A stretch of DNA of 43,177 nucleotides from Parcubacteria group bacterium (GCA_028286565.1 JAQBRH010000006.1:1-43177); one strand, 5' to 3'; positions 25,932 through 34,881 are shown, counted from the stretch's first letter. Translations and numbers: made by a program. Notes: generated from the sequence alone by a model not told the origin.

Positions 25932-27206
25932 TTATTCCTCTTTAATGCTCCAGTGCTGTTCGAGAAGGATGGGGCTGTGCTTGATGTCTGCTCCGGTGCC
26001 GTAGAAGTTCCCTTCCTGCACTTCAAAGACCCCGAGGTTCTTTATGTAATCTTGGATGGTCTCTCCGCTAAAGAGATTAGCCGAGATGTGATAGAGCCCG
26101 GGAGCGAAAGGGAATTTCTGTCTGATCTCGCAGCGGATAATCCCTTTGGCCGGCGCCGTATTCTTGTCTTCGTTCGTATATCGGGACCAGTTCAGGGAAA
26201 GCGGGGCGTTGTCCGGTCCCGTGATCGCAGAGGCGACACTGAGGTCGTGTGCTTCTCTGCCGTCCTTTGTCTCATAGCCAAAGCACAACGTATAGAGGCC
26301 TCCTGAGAAAATGTTATTCACCCGCTCTCCCTTCTCGTTCTCTACGAAGAAAGAAGAGAGCTTTATGTTGCCTTCGCCTCTCCTGTCCTTTCGCGTCTTC
26401 AGGCTTCCTTCCTGGGTAAGGGGATTCGACTCGAGATATGCGGCGATCACTTCATCTGTCTTGCCGATCATCTTGACCTTGCCGTGCTCGAGGAGGATGG
26501 TGCGCTTGCAGAGCTTCTGGATGGCGGACATGTTGTGCGAGACGAAGAGGACGGTGCGGTGCGCGGTCTGAGTGACCTCGTCCATCTTGCCCAAGCATTT
26601 CTTCTGGAACTCCGCGTCTCCGACGGCGAGCACTTCGTCGACGATGAGGATGTCCGGTTCCATATGAGCGGCGACGGAGAAGGCCAGGCGGACATACATG
26701 CCCGATGAATATCGCTTGACCGGCGTGTCGATGAACTTCTCGACGCCCGAGAACTTCACGATGTCGTCGAACTTTGAAGCGATCTCTTTTCGAGTCATGC
26801 CGAGGATGGCGCCGTTGAGAAGGATGTTCTCGCGACCGGAGAGCTCGGGATGGAACCCTGTGCCGACCTCAAGGAGGGAAGCGACCCGTCCGCGGAGAAC
26901 GACCTCTCCTTCGGTCGGAGGAGTGATCTTTGAGAGGATCTTTAAAAGCGTTGATTTGCCGGCACCGTTCGAACCGATGATGCCGATAGCTTCGCCCTTC
27001 ATCACTTCGAAATCGATGCCCTTCAAGGCCCAGAACTCTTCCTGGGTTTCTCGGCCGATCATCGACTTCGCCTTGGATTTTAAGAACCTAAAAGGATTTC
27101 TGAACGCGTTCGCGATGATATCGCGCAAAGCGATATAGCCGCCGCGCTGATGCGTGATGTTGTATTTCTTCGAAAGGCCTGTAACTGTGATGATCGGTTC
27201 GTTCAT
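25932..27206 (-). CDS. wzt: polysaccharide ABC transporter ATP-binding protein with C-terminal Wzt-like domain
   Basis: GSNGAGKSTLLKIL Walker A; YSSGMYVRLAFSVA signature; LIVDEVLAVGD; ~180-aa C-terminal extension. Confidence 0.93.
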   Translation of the reverse strand: MNEPIITVTGLSKKYNITHQRGGYIALRDIIANAFRNPFRFLKSKAKSMIGRETQEEFWALKGIDFEVMKGEAIGIIGSNGAGKSTLLKILSKITPPTEGEVVLRGRVASLLEVGTGFHPELSGRENILLNGAILGMTRKEIASKFDDIVKFSGVEKFIDTPVKRYSSGMYVRLAFSVAAHMEPDILIVDEVLAVGDAEFQKKCLGKMDEVTQTAHRTVLFVSHNMSAIQKLCKRTILLEHGKVKMIGKTDEVIAAYLESNPLTQEGSLKTRKDRRGEGNIKLSSFFVENEKGERVNNIFSGGLYTLCFGYETKDGREAHDLSVASAITGPDNAPLSLNWSRYTNEDKNTAPAKGIIRCEIRQKFPFAPGLYHISANLFSGETIQDYIKNLGVFEVQEGNFYGTGADIKHSPILLEQHWSIKEE

Positions 27207-27209
27207 GGT

Positions 27210-28043
27210 TTATACAATATCGGCGAAATATCTCTCCGTCTTCTTGAAGAAGTAGACTCCGATGGTCATGAGGACGGATACGGCGACGAGCGAAATGCCG
27301 AGGAGAAGCCAGTTGATCGGCTCTGTCCCGAGGATGGCCCCGCGGGCGGCTTTGATCACGCCGGTCATCGGATTGATCGCGAGTATCCACGAATATTTGC
27401 CGGCGATAGAAGCGGGATAGATGACCGGCGTGATGTAGAGGAGGAGCTGGATAAAATAAGGAAGGATGTAGCGGACATCCCTGTATTTCACATTGATCGA
27501 GGCCAAGAAGAGACCTCCGCCGACGGATGCGAGGAACGTGATCAGGAGAAGGAGAGGAAGGATGAAGAGTCCGGCGAGATGGGGAGTGTAATGATAATAG
27601 AACATGAGGGCGATGAGCATGGCCGTCGCCACCAAGAAGTCGACGAGCTGAGTGATGACCGCCGAGAGCGGAAGGATGAGGCGGGGGAAATATACTTTAG
27701 TGATGATCGATTGGTTGCCCAAGAGCACGTTCGAAGTTTCAGAAAGTGCGCCGGAGAAAAATTGCCAGAAGAGGAGCCCGGTGTAGACAAAGATCGGATA
27801 CGGAACGCCGTCGGACGGAACCTTGAGGAGCCTGCCGAAAAAGACCGAGAAAACAATCATGGTCATGAACGGCTGGAAGATCGCCCAGGCGACGCCGATG
27901 GCTGTCTGTTTATAGCGGACCTTGAGGTCTCTCCATGTGAAAAAGTACAAGAGTTCCTTGTACTGCCAGATCTCTCGAAGGTCCCCTAAGCTAAAGGTCT
28001 TTTTGGGCCGGATGACCGTTATTTCCGCCTTTTGTGTGGCCAT
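27210..28043 (-). CDS. wzm: polysaccharide ABC transporter permease (ABC2 type)
   Basis: ELLYFFTWRDLKVRYKQTAIGVAWAIFQPF; multiple TM segments; directly upstream of wzt. Confidence 0.93.
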   Translation of the reverse strand: MATQKAEITVIRPKKTFSLGDLREIWQYKELLYFFTWRDLKVRYKQTAIGVAWAIFQPFMTMIVFSVFFGRLLKVPSDGVPYPIFVYTGLLFWQFFSGALSETSNVLLGNQSIITKVYFPRLILPLSAVITQLVDFLVATAMLIALMFYYHYTPHLAGLFILPLLLLITFLASVGGGLFLASINVKYRDVRYILPYFIQLLLYITPVIYPASIAGKYSWILAINPMTGVIKAARGAILGTEPINWLLLGISLVAVSVLMTIGVYFFKKTERYFADIV

Positions 28044-28054
28044 ATTGCCCGGTT

Positions 28055-28060
28055 ATTGTA
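28055..28060 (-). promoter_or_regulatory. -10 TACAAT for wzm
   Basis: Reverse strand TACAAT-AACCGGGCAAT-ATG. Confidence 0.45.
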
Positions 28061-28082
28061 GCAGAAATAAGCATATTTTCCA

Positions 28083-28108
28083 ATAAAAAAACCCGACCGA
28101 AGTCGGGG
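28083..28108 (-). terminator. intrinsic terminator CCCGAC-TTCG-GTCGGGTTTTTTT
   Basis: Reverse strand stem with TTCG loop and T-tract immediately after the 28111 stop. Confidence 0.9.
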
Positions 28109-28110
28109 TG

Positions 28111-29079
28111 CTACACCAGAGATCCCTGCTTGATCCTCGACTCGACCCAGTGATAGGTCGCGGCGAGGGATTTGCGAAGGTCGCGCCTCGGCTTCCATCC
28201 GAGCTTATCCTGCGCCAGATCGTTCGACGCGTGCCTGATCTGGCCGCCGGTCGGACCCTGAATGTACTTCTTGACCAGGGTCTTGCCGGCCGCTTCGGAG
28301 ATGATGTCCACCAAGCCGTTGATGGTGATCGACTGCGAATCGTCCGGCCCGAGATTCACGGGGCCTTCGAAGTTTGACGTCATCAGAGCTTCGATGCCGT
28401 CGAGGAGATCGTCGATGTAGATGAACGGACGAAGCTGTTCGCCGTTGCCCCAGATCTCGATCTCCCCGCCGTCTTCGGCCATAGCCACCTTGCGGGAAAT
28501 GGCGGCGGGGGATTTCTCCCGGCCTCCATCGAATACTCCGCCCGGTCCGAAACAGTTGTGGAAACGGGCCACGCGGATCTTCAGACCGTGATTGTCCGCG
28601 AACGCCTTGTACATGCGCTCGCTGTACATCTTCTCGTAGCCGTAGTTCGAAGGGGGATGAACCGGGTAGGCGTCCTCCTCGTGTCCTTCGACGTCATCTG
28701 GGTAGATGCACACCGAGGAAGAGTAGAAGACGAGGCCGTCGAACTTGGCCTCCATGAGGCGACGGAGGACATGCATGTTGATGAGTGCGGAGTTCACGAG
28801 GATCTCCGCGTCATTGTCTCCCGTGAACACGTGTCCGGCTCCGCCCATGTCGGCGGCGAACTGGTACACGCGGTCGAACGAGTGTCCGCGATCGATGAGG
28901 GCGCCGACGTATCGGGGGTCCCTCAGGTCGACGAGATGAAAATCATCGGCCGGCGTGTCTTCGAAGGACGGTTCCTCCAGATCCGCTCCCACAACCTGCC
29001 ATCCTTCTGTCTTCAGGAACTTGACCATGTTGTGGCCAATGAATCCTCCGGCTCCGCAAACCAAGGCTCTTTTCTGCAC
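28111..29079 (-). CDS. NAD-dependent epimerase/dehydratase (GDP-mannose 3,5-epimerase-like), GTG start
   Basis: ALVCGAGGFIGHNMVKFL; YQFAADMGGAGHV; YGYEKMYSERMY; RFHNCFGPGG. Confidence 0.92.
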   Translation of the reverse strand: MQKRALVCGAGGFIGHNMVKFLKTEGWQVVGADLEEPSFEDTPADDFHLVDLRDPRYVGALIDRGHSFDRVYQFAADMGGAGHVFTGDNDAEILVNSALINMHVLRRLMEAKFDGLVFYSSSVCIYPDDVEGHEEDAYPVHPPSNYGYEKMYSERMYKAFADNHGLKIRVARFHNCFGPGGVFDGGREKSPAAISRKVAMAEDGGEIEIWGNGEQLRPFIYIDDLLDGIEALMTSNFEGPVNLGPDDSQSITINGLVDIISEAAGKTLVKKYIQGPTGGQIRHASNDLAQDKLGWKPRRDLRKSLAATYHWVESRIKQGSLV

Positions 29080-29124
29080 GATATTCTCCGTTGAGTGGTG
29101 TAGTTGGTACGTAGGTCCGGCAAA

Positions 29125-29152
29125 ACTATAGCACTTTAATCTTTAATTTCAA
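29125..29152 (-). promoter_or_regulatory. promoter TTGAAA-16-TATAGT for the 29079 CDS
   Basis: Reverse-strand -35/-10 with 16-bp spacer; ~45-nt leader with CAACGGAGA. Confidence 0.65.
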
Positions 29153-29191
29153 GCCCACGGCATGCAAAGAAAATTACCCATTGATTTGGGG

Positions 29192-29197
29192 TATAAT
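29192..29197 (+). promoter_or_regulatory. -10 TATAAT, leaderless position for the 29204 CDS
   Basis: TATAAT-GGCCAA-ATG. Confidence 0.7.
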
Positions 29198-29203
29198 GGC
29201 CAA

Positions 29204-31369
29204 ATGCAAAAATATCTGAAAAACATCATCTATATAGGGCTTTTCCTTGTGCCGTTCGTCCCATTCCTCGTGTCCGGCAACTTTTTCTTCCCCTTTATTA
29301 CCACCAAGGCTTTCGCTTGGAGGATCATCGTCGAGGTCGTGTTCGCCGCCTGGGTGCTCCTTGCCCTCGTCGCTCCGGAATATAGGCCTAAAAGATCGCT
29401 CATCCTCTACGCCCTCCTCGCTTTCATCGCCATCATCGGGGTAGCCGATCTCTTCGGCGTGGCGCCTCTGAAGAGCTTCTGGTCGAACTACGAACGCATG
29501 GAAGGATTCATCACTCTTCTCCACCTCGGAGCGTTCTTCCTCATCATAGGATCGTTCTTCAAGGAGAAAGAATGGAATTGGTGGTGGAATGCGAACCTCA
29601 TCGCTTCGTTCATCATGGTGCTCTACTGCTTCTCTCAGCTCCTCGGAATTACCGCTATCCATCAAGGAGGCGTGCGCGTGGATGGGACGCTAGGGAACGC
29701 AGCCTACCTTGCGGTCTACCTTCTCTTCAATATTTTCATCGCCTTCATATATGCGGTCCGCGCCAAGGGGAACACCGCGCTTCGCTATATATATAGTATC
29801 CTCGTCTTTCTCGAGCTCGTGGTGCTCTACTATACGGCGACCCGCGGGGCCATCCTCGGGGTCATCGGCGGCTTCCTGCTCATCGCTCTCCTTAATATAC
29901 GAAACAAAGAGTCAGCCACTATCCGTAAGTGGAGCATAGGGACGATCGTCGGCATTGTCGTACTGCTCGGAGGATTCTACCTCGTTCGCACCGCGTCGTT
30001 TGTGACGAATAGCCCTGTGCTCTCGCGCTTCTCGTCGATCAACGCCGCTGAGATAAAGACCGAAGGGCGCTCATTCGTCTGGCCGATGGCGCTTCAAGGG
30101 ATACAAGAGAAGCCTCTCCTCGGATGGGGACAGGACAATTTCAACTATATCTTTAACGAGCATTACGACCCAAAGATGTATAGGCTCGAGCCCTGGTTCG
30201 ACCGCGCCCACAACATTTTCCTCGATTGGGGAGTGGCGGGAGGCCTTTTGGGGCTCCTGGCCTATCTCTCGCTCTACGCCGTCTTCTTATACGGTGTCTG
30301 GAAAAAGGCCCGCGATCTCTCCTATATAGACAAGTCCATCTTAACGGGACTCTTGGCGGCATATTTCTTCCACAACCTCTTCGTCTTCGATCATCTGGTG
30401 AGCTATATCATGTTCATCTCGATCCTGGCGTTCGCGCATACTCACACCGCGCGCGGTGTCCGCCCGGAACAGAAAGGGGTAAGCGAAGAGAGCGCCATGA
30501 CCTTCGCCCTGCCGCTCGTTATCATCGCGGCCGGATGCATCCTCTATGTATGGAACATTCGCCCGATGATGGCGAACGCCACGCTCATTCAAGCGCTCCA
30601 GGATTCGCAGGGCGATAATGGAGCAATAGCGAACTCTCTCGCCGATTTTAAAAGCGCCTATAGCACTCGGCTTGGCCGGCCCGAGACGGTCGAATGGATC
30701 ACTTCCTCCGCCGAAAGCGTGCTCCAAAGCGGTTTGTCCACGGAAGAAAAGAACGCATACTTCACCTTCGCCAAGCAGGCTGTTGAAGATCAGGCTGCGG
30801 AGTTTAGCGGCGATGCCCGATATCAGATCATTGCCGGGATCTTCTTCCTAAAGACCGGATTCTCAGACGAGGCGTTGAAATATCTTACCCGGGCAAAGCA
30901 ACTTATTCCGGGCAAGCAGGTTGTCTACTTTGAGATAGGGGAAGTGCTCTTAGGCAAGAAAGATTATGCGGGCGCTCTTGGGGCCTTCAAGCAGGCGTAT
31001 GAGATGGCGCCCGAATACGGCGAAGCCAAGCGCCTGTATCTCATCGGAGCGATCTACGCCGGCGACAACAAGCTTGCGAACGAGCTGTCTGGGGGCATTC
31101 CGGAAAAGGATCTTACGAGCGATGACCGCATTGCCGGGGCGCTTCTCAACACCAATCGCCTCGCCGAGCTCGTCGCCTTCCTTCGGAAAAAAGTAGAGTA
31201 TTATCCGAATGATCCGCAGGCCTATACCTCTCTGGCCGCCGCATATTTGAAGATGGGCAACAAAACCATGGCTCTACAGACGCTCAAAGAAATGGGGGAT
31301 AAGATCCCGGGAGCCAAATCCCAAGCCGACCAATACATCAAAGGCATTCAAGACGGAACGATAAAATAA
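29204..31369 (+). CDS. O-antigen ligase/polymerase-like (Wzy_C) membrane protein with C-terminal TPRs
   Basis: Many TM helices; GRSFVWPMALQGIQEKPLLGWGQDNF; DRAHNIFLDWGVAGGLLG; C-terminal TPR-like repeats. Start trimmed to MQKYLKN. Confidence 0.88.
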   Translation: MQKYLKNIIYIGLFLVPFVPFLVSGNFFFPFITTKAFAWRIIVEVVFAAWVLLALVAPEYRPKRSLILYALLAFIAIIGVADLFGVAPLKSFWSNYERMEGFITLLHLGAFFLIIGSFFKEKEWNWWWNANLIASFIMVLYCFSQLLGITAIHQGGVRVDGTLGNAAYLAVYLLFNIFIAFIYAVRAKGNTALRYIYSILVFLELVVLYYTATRGAILGVIGGFLLIALLNIRNKESATIRKWSIGTIVGIVVLLGGFYLVRTASFVTNSPVLSRFSSINAAEIKTEGRSFVWPMALQGIQEKPLLGWGQDNFNYIFNEHYDPKMYRLEPWFDRAHNIFLDWGVAGGLLGLLAYLSLYAVFLYGVWKKARDLSYIDKSILTGLLAAYFFHNLFVFDHLVSYIMFISILAFAHTHTARGVRPEQKGVSEESAMTFALPLVIIAAGCILYVWNIRPMMANATLIQALQDSQGDNGAIANSLADFKSAYSTRLGRPETVEWITSSAESVLQSGLSTEEKNAYFTFAKQAVEDQAAEFSGDARYQIIAGIFFLKTGFSDEALKYLTRAKQLIPGKQVVYFEIGEVLLGKKDYAGALGAFKQAYEMAPEYGEAKRLYLIGAIYAGDNKLANELSGGIPEKDLTSDDRIAGALLNTNRLAELVAFLRKKVEYYPNDPQAYTSLAAAYLKMGNKTMALQTLKEMGDKIPGAKSQADQYIKGIQDGTIK

Positions 31370-31375
31370 ACAACC

Positions 31376-31397
31376 AACCCGCTTCGGCGGGTTTTTT
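31376..31397 (+). terminator. intrinsic terminator ACCCGC-TTCG-GCGGGTTTTTT
   Basis: Stem, TTCG loop and T-run after the 31369 stop. Confidence 0.92.
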
Positions 31398-31449
31398 GTT
31401 CCGGACATTTCCGCAGCGAAAGACGCGCGGCGGGCGCTTAAAACTTTTT

Positions 31450-31620
31450 AGAAAATATTTTTGAAAAATAAATTCAAAAAATATTTTTGAAAATAAAAAA
31501 GTTATCCACACATTTTTTAAAAGTTCTCTTGTATGCATGTGTGCGACGTACGATAATTATTAACGAGTCGCACGTAGAAAAATATTTTTGTTTCGAAAGT
31601 TGCAAAAAATATTTCTCTGC
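31450..31620. repeat. AT-rich intergenic region with four AAAATATTT-centred repeats
   Basis: GAAAATATTTTTGAAAA, CAAAAAATATTTTTGAAAA, GAAAAATATTTTTG and GCAAAAAATATTTC in 31450-31620. Confidence 0.7.
31502..31510 (+). promoter_or_regulatory. consensus DnaA box TTATCCACA
   Basis: Exact 9-mer beside the AT-rich repeats. Confidence 0.55.
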
Positions 31621-31639
31621 GACCTTACCAGTAATTTGT

Positions 31640-31651
31640 GTCCGTACGGAC
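31640..31651. promoter_or_regulatory. 12-bp perfect palindrome GTCCGTACGGAC
   Basis: Self-complementary 12-mer ending 11 nt before the ATG at 31663. Confidence 0.5.
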
Positions 31652-31662
31652 CAAACAACATC

Positions 31663-31740
31663 ATGGCAGCAAAAAAGAAAGCTAAGAAAAAGGCAGCTCC
31701 TAAGAAGAAGGCAAAGAAGTCTTCAAAGAAGCGAGCATAG
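31663..31740 (+). CDS. 25-aa Lys/Ala-rich basic peptide (histone H1-tail-like), absent from the ORF track
   Basis: ATG GCA GCA AAA AAG AAA GCT AAG ... CGA GCA TAG = MAAKKKAKKKAAPKKKAKKSSKKRA; followed by an intrinsic terminator. Confidence 0.7.
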   Translation: MAAKKKAKKKAAPKKKAKKSSKKRA

Positions 31741-31755
31741 TCTTCAAGGCTAACG

Positions 31756-31785
31756 AAAACCACCTCCCCGCAAGGAGGTGTTTTT
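31756..31785 (+). terminator. intrinsic terminator CACCTCC-CCGCAA-GGAGGTGTTTTT
   Basis: 7-bp stem plus T-run after the K-rich ORF. Confidence 0.88.
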
Positions 31786-31825
31786 CTATGTAAAAAGGCT
31801 TCACATATGCTAAAATAGCGTTCTT

Positions 31826-34336
31826 ATGGGACTTTTTGGCTCACTATTCACAGGACCAGAAGAAAAAAAGCTCCGCTCGTGGGGGCCTCTTGTGGCACAG
31901 ATCAATTCATTCGAAGAACCGTATTCGAAACTCTCCTCAGCGGAGATGAAAGGGAAGACCGCGGAGTTCAAGGAGCGTTTGGCAAAAGGCGCGAGTCTCG
32001 ACGATCTTTTGGCCGAAGCCTTTGCGGCCGTCCGCGAGGCATCAAAGCGAACACTCGGCCAGCGGCATTTTGATGTTCAATTATTGGGAGGCATCGCCAT
32101 GCACAAGGGCGGCATCGCCGAAATGCGCACCGGAGAAGGCAAGACCTTAGTGGCTACGCTTCCCGCCTACCTGAACGCCCTCACGGGCTCGGGCGTCCAT
32201 GTGGTGACGGTGAACGACTACCTGTCCAGGCGCGATGCCGTGTGGATGGGCCAGATCTATTCATACCTCGGACTCTCCGTCGGCGTATTGAACCACGCGG
32301 CCTCATTTTTGTATGACCCGGCTCACATCAGCCAGGGGGAAAGCGCCGATGAAGAGCGCGATGAGACGGGATCGTTCCATGTAGTGCACGAATTTTTGAG
32401 GCCGGCCACCAAGCAGGAGGCCTATAGGGCGGACATCACGTACGGGACGAACAACGAGTTCGGCTTCGATTACCTCCGCGATAACCTTATATATAGAAGG
32501 CAGGACCTGTCCCAAAGAGAGTTCGCTTTTGCCATCGTCGACGAGATCGACTCCATCCTTATCGACGAGGCCCGCACTCCTCTTATCATCTCTTCGAACA
32601 CCGGAGCGGCGGGGGACCTCTACGGCAAGTTTGCAGCCGTAGCCGAGAAGATGATCCCGGAGGAGGACTTTGTCGTAGATGAAAAGTTGAAATCGATCAG
32701 TTTGACGGATGCGGGCATCACCAAGGCCGAATCCATCCTCGGTCTTGAAAATATCTATACCGAAGGAGGAGTGAAGTACGTCCACCACCTCGAGACCGCA
32801 GTTCGAGCCAAGGCGCTGTTCCATAAAGACGATGAATACGTGGTGAAAGATGGTGAAGTGCTGATCGTCGACGAATTCACCGGACGCATCCAGCCCGGCC
32901 GCCGATGGTCCGAAGGCCTTCATCAGGCTATCGAAGCCAAAGAAGGGGTGAATATAAAGGAGGAGTCACGCACGTTCGCCTCGATCACCTTCCAGAACTA
33001 TTTCAGGATGTACAAGAAGCTCGCCGGCATGACCGGCACCGCCATGACCTCCAAAGAAGAGTTTTATAAGGTCTACGGGCTCGAAGTGTATGTCATCCCG
33101 ACCAACAAATCTGTGGCCCGCATCGACCACAACGATCTTATTTTCCAAACTCAAGCGGGCAAGATGAAAGCCGTGGCCAAAAAAGTGAAGGAAGTGAACG
33201 AAGGAGGCCAGCCCGTCCTTATCGGCACTGTGTCGATCGAGAACAACGAGCTCCTTTCCCAATACCTCACGGGCGAAGGCATCAAGCATGAGATCCTGAA
33301 CGCCAAGAATGCGAGCGTCTATGAGCGCGAAGGAGAGATCATCGCTCAGGCCGGCAAGCGCGGAGCCGTCACCATCGCCACCAACATGGCGGGCCGCGGA
33401 GTGGATATCAAGCTCGGAGGCAACCCGGGTACGCCCGAATCCCAAGAGGAGATCCGATCCCTCGGCGGGCTCTTTGTCTTGGGCACCGAGAGGCACGACG
33501 CGCGCAGGATCGACAACCAGCTGCGAGGGCGATCCGGCAGGCAAGGGGATCCCGGAGAAACGCAATTCTTCGTTTCTCTGGAGGACTCGCTCATGAGGAT
33601 ATTTGCGACCGATGCCATCAAGACGATGATGGGCAGGTTCAACATCCCCGAAGACGAGGCCATCGAGAATAAGCTCATCACGAATTCTTTGGAGAAGGCT
33701 CAGGAAAAGATCGAAGGATTCAACTTCGACGCCCGCAAGCACGTCTTGGAGTTCGACGATGTCTTGAACTACCAGCGAAGCATTATTTACAACAGGCGCC
33801 GAGGCATCTTGACCGGAGGAAAGGCCGAGATCGACGCATACCTCGACGAGGTGATCTCGCTCGTAGACGAGGGTACGGCCGGAAAGATCGAAGCCAAGCG
33901 CGAAGCCCTGGAGAAGCCGGAGATCGCCGAAGCGCTCCAGAGGGTGATCCTCCAAACTATCGACATGTTCTGGGTCGATCATTTGGAAATGATGGATTAT
34001 CTCAGAAACTCGGTGAATCTCCGCGCCTATGGCCAGCGCGATCCGCTTGTTGAGTACAAAAGAGAGGGGCTGCAATACTTCAAAAACATGGAATCTTCGA
34101 TCGCGCGGCAAGTCGGAGAATTCTTGGCCGTGCTCGAGCCCGAAGCCTTCAGCGGCGTACGGGCCACAACGATCGAGCTCGATGCCGCCGCAGTGGCGGA
34201 TACTCTCCGTTCCATGCCGGGCGAGATGATAGGCAGGAATGATCCGTGCCCGTGCGGAGCCGTCAATCCGGAGACGGGCAAGTCCTACAAATACAAGCAA
34301 TGTGGGCTGATTAATGCTCCTCATCATAAAGGCTAA
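31826..34336 (+). CDS. secA: preprotein translocase subunit SecA
   Basis: MRTGEGKTLVATLPAYLNAL; VNDYLSRRDA; YGTNNEFGFDYLRDN; GMTGTAMTSKEEF; ATNMAGRGVDIKLGG; C-terminal RNDPCPCG. Confidence 0.98.
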   Translation: MGLFGSLFTGPEEKKLRSWGPLVAQINSFEEPYSKLSSAEMKGKTAEFKERLAKGASLDDLLAEAFAAVREASKRTLGQRHFDVQLLGGIAMHKGGIAEMRTGEGKTLVATLPAYLNALTGSGVHVVTVNDYLSRRDAVWMGQIYSYLGLSVGVLNHAASFLYDPAHISQGESADEERDETGSFHVVHEFLRPATKQEAYRADITYGTNNEFGFDYLRDNLIYRRQDLSQREFAFAIVDEIDSILIDEARTPLIISSNTGAAGDLYGKFAAVAEKMIPEEDFVVDEKLKSISLTDAGITKAESILGLENIYTEGGVKYVHHLETAVRAKALFHKDDEYVVKDGEVLIVDEFTGRIQPGRRWSEGLHQAIEAKEGVNIKEESRTFASITFQNYFRMYKKLAGMTGTAMTSKEEFYKVYGLEVYVIPTNKSVARIDHNDLIFQTQAGKMKAVAKKVKEVNEGGQPVLIGTVSIENNELLSQYLTGEGIKHEILNAKNASVYEREGEIIAQAGKRGAVTIATNMAGRGVDIKLGGNPGTPESQEEIRSLGGLFVLGTERHDARRIDNQLRGRSGRQGDPGETQFFVSLEDSLMRIFATDAIKTMMGRFNIPEDEAIENKLITNSLEKAQEKIEGFNFDARKHVLEFDDVLNYQRSIIYNRRRGILTGGKAEIDAYLDEVISLVDEGTAGKIEAKREALEKPEIAEALQRVILQTIDMFWVDHLEMMDYLRNSVNLRAYGQRDPLVEYKREGLQYFKNMESSIARQVGEFLAVLEPEAFSGVRATTIELDAAAVADTLRSMPGEMIGRNDPCPCGAVNPETGKSYKYKQCGLINAPHHKG

Positions 34337-34881
34337 TGACCGAATTCCTCCGTCACTTGGTATTAGAACCAGGGCTTTGGGGAGCGGTCGGACTTTTTTT
34401 GGTCTCGGGCATCGATGAGATCATTGCTCCCATCCCGTCGTCATTGATCCTCGTCGGCGAGCTTTTATTTTTGAAAAACCCGATCACGTGGTCGACGCTC
34501 GCGACCCTCGTCTTCTATGTAGGGCTTCCGATTGCCCTTGGTACGACCGTCGGGTCCTTTGTGATCTATGGGGCGGCATATGCCGGGGGCAGGCCGGCCC
34601 TGGAAGGATTAAAGACCCGGCTACGTCTAAAAGGAGGCCAGTTCGAAAAATTCGAGGACAAGTTCAAGAACAACTGGTACGACGAACTCTTGTTCCTTTT
34701 CTTCAGGGCGACGCCTTTGATGCCCACCATGCCGATAACCCTTGTGGCGGGGATCATCCGAATGAAGCCGTGGAAGTATGCTTTTCTCACATTTTTTGGC
34801 ATCTTCATCCGGGTCATGCTGACGCTTGTGATCTTGCGCATGGGCGGGGAAGCTGTCTTCACTCATTTATTTAATCTATAA
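34336..34881 (+). CDS. VTT-domain (DedA/SNARE-associated-like) membrane protein
   Basis: Hydrophobic; FFRATPLMPTMPITLVAGIIRMKPWKYAFLTFFG resembles DedA motifs. Confidence 0.75.
   Translation: MTEFLRHLVLEPGLWGAVGLFLVSGIDEIIAPIPSSLILVGELLFLKNPITWSTLATLVFYVGLPIALGTTVGSFVIYGAAYAGGRPALEGLKTRLRLKGGQFEKFEDKFKNNWYDELLFLFFRATPLMPTMPITLVAGIIRMKPWKYAFLTFFGIFIRVMLTLVILRMGGEAVFTHLFNL

Noticed and set aside
27150-27989. 279-aa highly charged plus-strand ORF
   Set aside because: Antisense to the Wzm permease; the charged composition is the complement of hydrophobic TM codons.
31450-31620. CRISPR-like array
   Set aside because: The AAAATATTT repeats are short, irregularly spaced and imperfect, with no spacers of uniform length and no cas genes.
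32300-32420. Insertion in SecA (ISQGESADEERDETGSFHVVHEFLRPATKQEA)
   Set aside because: Similar inserts are familiar in CPR SecA proteins; the motor motifs are intact.
32966-34327. 453-aa minus-strand ORF
   Set aside because: Fully antisense to the unmistakable secA CDS; a codon-bias shadow ORF with no recognisable motifs.
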